DNA of 64,000 nucleotides from Butyricimonas sp. Marseille-P3923 (lineage in GTDB: Bacteria > Bacteroidota > Bacteroidia > Bacteroidales > Marinifilaceae). The stretch spans positions 620,001 to 684,000 of the forward strand of contig NZ_FXXL01000006.1 of NCBI RefSeq assembly GCF_900184685.1, given 5' to 3'. Within the stretch, counting starts at the first letter, position 1. Every line of letters starts with the position of its first letter. Positions 60,658 to 64,000 of this stretch are shown here, piece after piece. Position numbers and translations under genes: made by a program. The notes under the pieces were generated by a model that searched no databases, had not been told where the DNA came from, and saw only the letters and a program-made list of their open reading frames with translations.

Positions 60658-61476
60658 TCAATTCCAAGATTTCGGTTCAAAACTTACCGGGGTACCGTCT
60701 TCTTCTTTGTAAGGTTCCTTATTTTCCGCTATCCTTTTGGCATTCTCTTCCTCTAACTTCCGAGCAAACCATCCTGCCAGATAATCGACATAAGCACTGT
60801 CACCCTCCATCAGTTCCTTGATATACTCGTCATCCCATTTCTTGTCTGTCCATTCTATCATCAAACGATGTTTTTCTGTTCCGTAAAGGCCAAATGAATA
60901 ATCACAATAATATTCCTCCCATACCGAAGGTTTCGTCAATTTTGCAGAGATTGACAGCACACGGACAGTCAATCCCGCATATCCCGGTTTAAAATAACCG
61001 TTATCCTTGAATGTAAATTGTAACGTGACATCTCCATTCTCCAATGAAGGATCCTTTTTTACAACCACCGGAATTTCCGTTATCGTTTTACGAGCAGGGA
61101 TGATGTAGTATTTCGCTTTCAACTCTTCATTCGTGAAGGCGACATAATGTACATCCGCTTTCGCATCATTCTGCCCGGTAAGAACCTGCTCCAACTCCAA
61201 CGGTCGATCTTCATCCGACACGAAACCCATCGTTGATATTTTGAACCAAACCGTATCAACGTCCACATCTTCCCCGGCATACACGAATGAATACGAGGCG
61301 TATCTCATCTCGTCCGTAACCTTTTCCGTTTCCACGATAGTTCCGTCATAATTGTAATAAACGAAATTTAACCAGCAATCCGACGTACTATACACCGGCA
61401 AATCTTTTTCGCAAGAACTCATCCCCAAAAGTAGGATACAACCGATCATTATATTTATCAACTGTTTCATAATCAT
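60658..61476 (-). CDS. DUF4843-type lipoprotein
   Basis: 272 residues (in-frame ATG at 61470 also possible). The lipobox is MSSC followed by EKDLPVYS. ASYSFVYAGEDVDVDTVWFKISTMGFVSDEDRPLELEQV and YYIIPARKTITEIPVVVKKD are typical of the DUF4843 family, which consistently follows susD in such loci. The C-terminal part (WEEYYCDYSFGLYGTEKHRLMIE) matches the family end. Its start abuts the susD stop directly. Surface or periplasmic accessory of uptake. Confidence 0.82.
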   Translation of the reverse strand: MIMKQLINIMIGCILLLGMSSCEKDLPVYSTSDCWLNFVYYNYDGTIVETEKVTDEMRYASYSFVYAGEDVDVDTVWFKISTMGFVSDEDRPLELEQVLTGQNDAKADVHYVAFTNEELKAKYYIIPARKTITEIPVVVKKDPSLENGDVTLQFTFKDNGYFKPGYAGLTVRVLSISAKLTKPSVWEEYYCDYSFGLYGTEKHRLMIEWTDKKWDDEYIKELMEGDSAYVDYLAGWFARKLEEENAKRIAENKEPYKEEDGTPVSFEPKSWN

Positions 61477-62973
61477 TTACTTTATTTGAGAATTAGGATT
61501 ATATTCGGTTTCCGGCAAAGGAAGAATATATACTTTCTCGTCAGCCGTCCCATTACCCCAAAGCATACTTGCCGTTCCGGTTCTCTTGTAGGTATAGAAC
61601 ATCTGCCCCTCTCCATAAAACTCCCGGCGATACTCGTTCACGAGCTCCTTGGGAACATCGTTCAAGGAAGAAAATCCCGCTTCATTCAACACCACGTTAT
61701 GAGCCAACATGTAATCCGTATACCACCCGTTTATCTCATCCAAATCGGAAGATGTTTCCATAGCAATCAAATAAACTTCGGACATACGCAACATCGGAAT
61801 AATCTGATAATACAGCATTTGATTTTCAGCATCATCCGCGAAATAATACTTCGTGATCGCCGCATATAGGCTAGCCGACGCATCTTTCACGTTCCGGTTC
61901 CAGCAATTCAAATATCTATTATGCGAACCTGTATTCTGTCCCGCGTACAAATCTGTCAACATCGAATGGGAGACAACCAAATGTCCCGAACCAACCTGCA
62001 CGTCTGTCTGATTTCCAAGCAAAAATTCCGTCGAGTAGGTTTTCACGTTATATTTACTGAGATACAACAGGCATTCGGACGGACAAGTCTTATACCCTTT
62101 TGCGATATCCGTTTCGCCACTCATTGTCATGACAGGTTTTCCATCCACACCTTTGGCGTCTATAATTCCTTTCGCCAACGCGTAAGCCTTTTCTTTTTTT
62201 CCCAAATAAAGGTACATTCTGGCTTGAATTGCTTTCACCGCCCAATAGTTCATTCTAGCTTGACGATAATACATATAACTGTTATTCAATTCATTCCCGC
62301 TTACAGAATTCAAGTTGGAGAAAGTATATTGAAACACCGGATCACTATCTTTCAAGAAAGATTCCGCTTTAACCAAATCGCTTTCTAGTTTTGCCACGTA
62401 AGCATCGAAACCATAGTAAGCAGGCATTTCGTCAATAGAGGTAGTTTCAGAATAGGGTAATTCAACTTGTTGGCTTGCTCCTTGCGGCATCTGCCCGAAC
62501 AAGCGAAGCACATCCAACTGACAAAAAGCACGGATGGCGTAAGCCTCTCCCGTAATCACGGCACGAGCCGCCGGATCTTCGATGACATCACCATTTTTCT
62601 CAGCGTACTTAATAATCATATTAGCCTGAGCAATCACGTTAAACAACCCGGCATATATCGTTTTGATCGCGGCCTTAGAATAATCACTCGTGTAATTATG
62701 TTCCATCAAATCATTATCCTCGTAACGAGTCGAATTACGGAATTGATACCAAAGATTTGCCAATGATTCGATATTAGACATTGTCAATCTCTCCCCGTAA
62801 ATATCTTGACCGGCTAAACTCATGTAACAACCCGTGAGAGCATCCTGAAATCCCTTGTACGTGGTAAACAAGTCTTTGTCTTTCTGTTCCGTGTCCGGCC
62901 GCACATCCAACCAATCATTACAGGAAACGGAAAACAAAGCCATGACTACCGTTATGATATATAATCTTTTCAT
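61477..62973 (-). CDS. SusD/RagB-family lipoprotein of the second uptake locus
   Basis: 498 residues. A lipobox (FSVSC) is followed by NDWLDVRPDTEQKDKDLFTTYKGFQDALTGCYMSLAG, the common SusD start. TPR-like helices (AYAIRAFCQLDVLRLFGQMP) and the C-terminal ELVNEYRREFYGEGQMFYTYKR motif identify the RagB subgroup. It forms the lid of the SusC barrel encoded 24 bases upstream. The gene set SusC-SusD-DUF4843-PKD-like-thioredoxin carries no polysaccharide enzyme, so a peptide-like or other ligand is possible. Confidence 0.92.
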   Translation of the reverse strand: MKRLYIITVVMALFSVSCNDWLDVRPDTEQKDKDLFTTYKGFQDALTGCYMSLAGQDIYGERLTMSNIESLANLWYQFRNSTRYEDNDLMEHNYTSDYSKAAIKTIYAGLFNVIAQANMIIKYAEKNGDVIEDPAARAVITGEAYAIRAFCQLDVLRLFGQMPQGASQQVELPYSETTSIDEMPAYYGFDAYVAKLESDLVKAESFLKDSDPVFQYTFSNLNSVSGNELNNSYMYYRQARMNYWAVKAIQARMYLYLGKKEKAYALAKGIIDAKGVDGKPVMTMSGETDIAKGYKTCPSECLLYLSKYNVKTYSTEFLLGNQTDVQVGSGHLVVSHSMLTDLYAGQNTGSHNRYLNCWNRNVKDASASLYAAITKYYFADDAENQMLYYQIIPMLRMSEVYLIAMETSSDLDEINGWYTDYMLAHNVVLNEAGFSSLNDVPKELVNEYRREFYGEGQMFYTYKRTGTASMLWGNGTADEKVYILPLPETEYNPNSQIK

Positions 62974-62997
62974 AAATACAGTTTTTAATATTACATG

Positions 62998-64000
62998 TTA
63001 GAATAAGAACTTAATATATCCTTGAATATTACGAGCATACGGGTAACTGGTTCCGCGCTCCATTTTAATGGATGACAAATGCAGAATATCAGACATATTC
63101 ACGCCAAAAGTGATAGAACCGGCACGAGTATATTTCTGAACCCAAGGAGAATCCCAACGATATTGTATCCCGACAGAAGATATCTCGAACACGTTATCAT
63201 TCATCACGAAACGGGATGTCGCACGAGTTTGGGTATTACTCAGTTGCTTGAAGAACGTCACGTCACCCGCTTGAAACCACCGGGCTTTTAGCACACGGGC
63301 GTCCACATTTTGGCTAGTCAAGGTATTTTTTGTCACCTCCACCTTGTTCAACAAAGTTTCATTATACGCTTTACCTCCCCAGTAATAAGAACAGGCAACA
63401 TTCACCGTCAACCCTTTCCACATAAACAGGATACTACCGTTCCCCCGGTATTTCTGCTCTTTCGCACCCAAATACACCTTATCCGACGGCTTCCAAGTAT
63501 CCGTGATATTTCCGTCCTTATCAAGAAAAATCTCGTTACCCGTACTTGGGTCAATCCCCAAAGAACGAACAGCATAAATAGCGTTTTGCGGGCGTCCCTC
63601 GTAGAACAAGTTGCTCACGTCCACGTCCTCTTGTAAATACAATTCATTCTGCGCCTTAATCGCCTCCGAAAGTTTCGTGATACGATTCTTATTATATACC
63701 AATTGCCCGCTAAACATCAAAGTAACCTCCCGCTCATAATCACGAATAGCATACCCGCTCAAAGCCAACTCCCAACCATTATTCTTCACCTCCCCGACAT
63801 TCGCGATATAAGAAGAGTAACCCATGGACAATGGCAAATCCATACTGGAAAGAAGATTTGCAGTCTTTTTCGTGTACACGTTCAATTCACCTTTCAAACG
63901 CCCTGCCCACAAACCAACTTCCATGCCTACATTCAACTCGTTCGTTTTTTGCCACGTTAACCTCGGATTTCCCCATCCTTGCAGAATCGCCCCGTTCCAA
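62998..64000 (-). CDS. SusC/RagA-family TonB-dependent transporter, C-terminal part, cut by right edge
   Basis: The frame is open from the window edge (WNGAILQGWGNPRLTWQKTNELNVG...) to the stop at 62998, so only the last ~330 residues of a ~1000-residue protein are visible. The final barrel strands are typical: RNIQGYIKFLF end, WGGKAYNETLLNKVE, and the SusC C-terminal motif RFVMNDNVFEISSVGIQYRW. An in-frame TTG/ATG near 63936 is not a real start. Confidence 0.93.
   Translation of the reverse strand, partial: WNGAILQGWGNPRLTWQKTNELNVGMEVGLWAGRLKGELNVYTKKTANLLSSMDLPLSMGYSSYIANVGEVKNNGWELALSGYAIRDYEREVTLMFSGQLVYNKNRITKLSEAIKAQNELYLQEDVDVSNLFYEGRPQNAIYAVRSLGIDPSTGNEIFLDKDGNITDTWKPSDKVYLGAKEQKYRGNGSILFMWKGLTVNVACSYYWGGKAYNETLLNKVEVTKNTLTSQNVDARVLKARWFQAGDVTFFKQLSNTQTRATSRFVMNDNVFEISSVGIQYRWDSPWVQKYTRAGSITFGVNMSDILHLSSIKMERGTSYPYARNIQGYIKFLF

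Overview
This window looks like a chromosomal segment from an anaerobic Bacteroidales bacterium, possibly an Odoribacteraceae member (Butyricimonas/Odoribacter-like); the genus is inference. The evidence is two SusC/SusD nutrient-uptake loci, many lipoproteins, a complete hmuYRSTUV-type heme operon, and repeated matches to the Bacteroidetes promoter -7 element TAnnTTTG upstream of genes on both strands.

Layout. 1-10.6 kb: a minus-strand uptake locus, fecR > susC > susD > two surface lipoproteins > a small secreted protein > a lipoprotein cut by the left edge. No ECF sigma gene lies beside fecR, and a plus-strand promoter/terminator pair in the susC leader suggests an antisense RNA. 10.9-18.4 kb: a nucleoside/polyamine group (MTA/SAH deaminase, agmatinase, a deoxyhypusine-synthase-like protein, biosynthetic arginine decarboxylase) interrupted by DNA polymerase IV and an 888-base gene-free stretch. 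That stretch carries two paralogous RNA-like elements with compensatory stem changes. 18.6-27.4 kb: housekeeping and envelope genes (large membrane protein, tRNA-Pro, rbfA, LolC/E-like permease, cyclophilin, VanZ-like, pheS, DUF1460 lipoprotein, LpoB-like and COG3014-like lipoproteins).

27.5-33 kb is an AT-richer accessory island. It holds a translationally coupled Mrr-like nuclease and GIY-YIG protein, a small membrane protein, a Sel1-repeat lipoprotein, a decayed partial copy of the Mrr/GIY-YIG pair, a three-gene unit (stand-alone HARE-HTH, a Cys-cluster protein of unknown function, a 58-residue acidic protein), and a WYL regulator. This is the best candidate here for an undescribed system, probably defence-related, though that role is inferred.

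33-39 kb: M20 dipeptidase, prs, pirin, a ferritin-like/VIT1 fusion and a sodium:solute symporter. 39-48.4 kb: the minus-strand heme operon hmuY-hmuR-hmuS-hmuT-hmuU-hmuV. Its CobN-like HmuS has a striking methionine-rich insert. 48.8-57.8 kb: leuS, ybaN-like, a dihydrouridine synthase, a zinc-ribbon protein, a TlpA-like protein, then a compact operon (prenyl synthase > dCMP deaminase > S41 peptidase > membrane-anchored nuclease). 58-64 kb: a second minus-strand locus, susC (cut by the right edge) > susD > DUF4843 lipoprotein > PKD-like lipoprotein > secreted thioredoxin-like protein.

No rRNA, CRISPR array, integrase or intact insertion sequence was seen. Function calls rest on motifs and remembered family patterns; no database search was possible.
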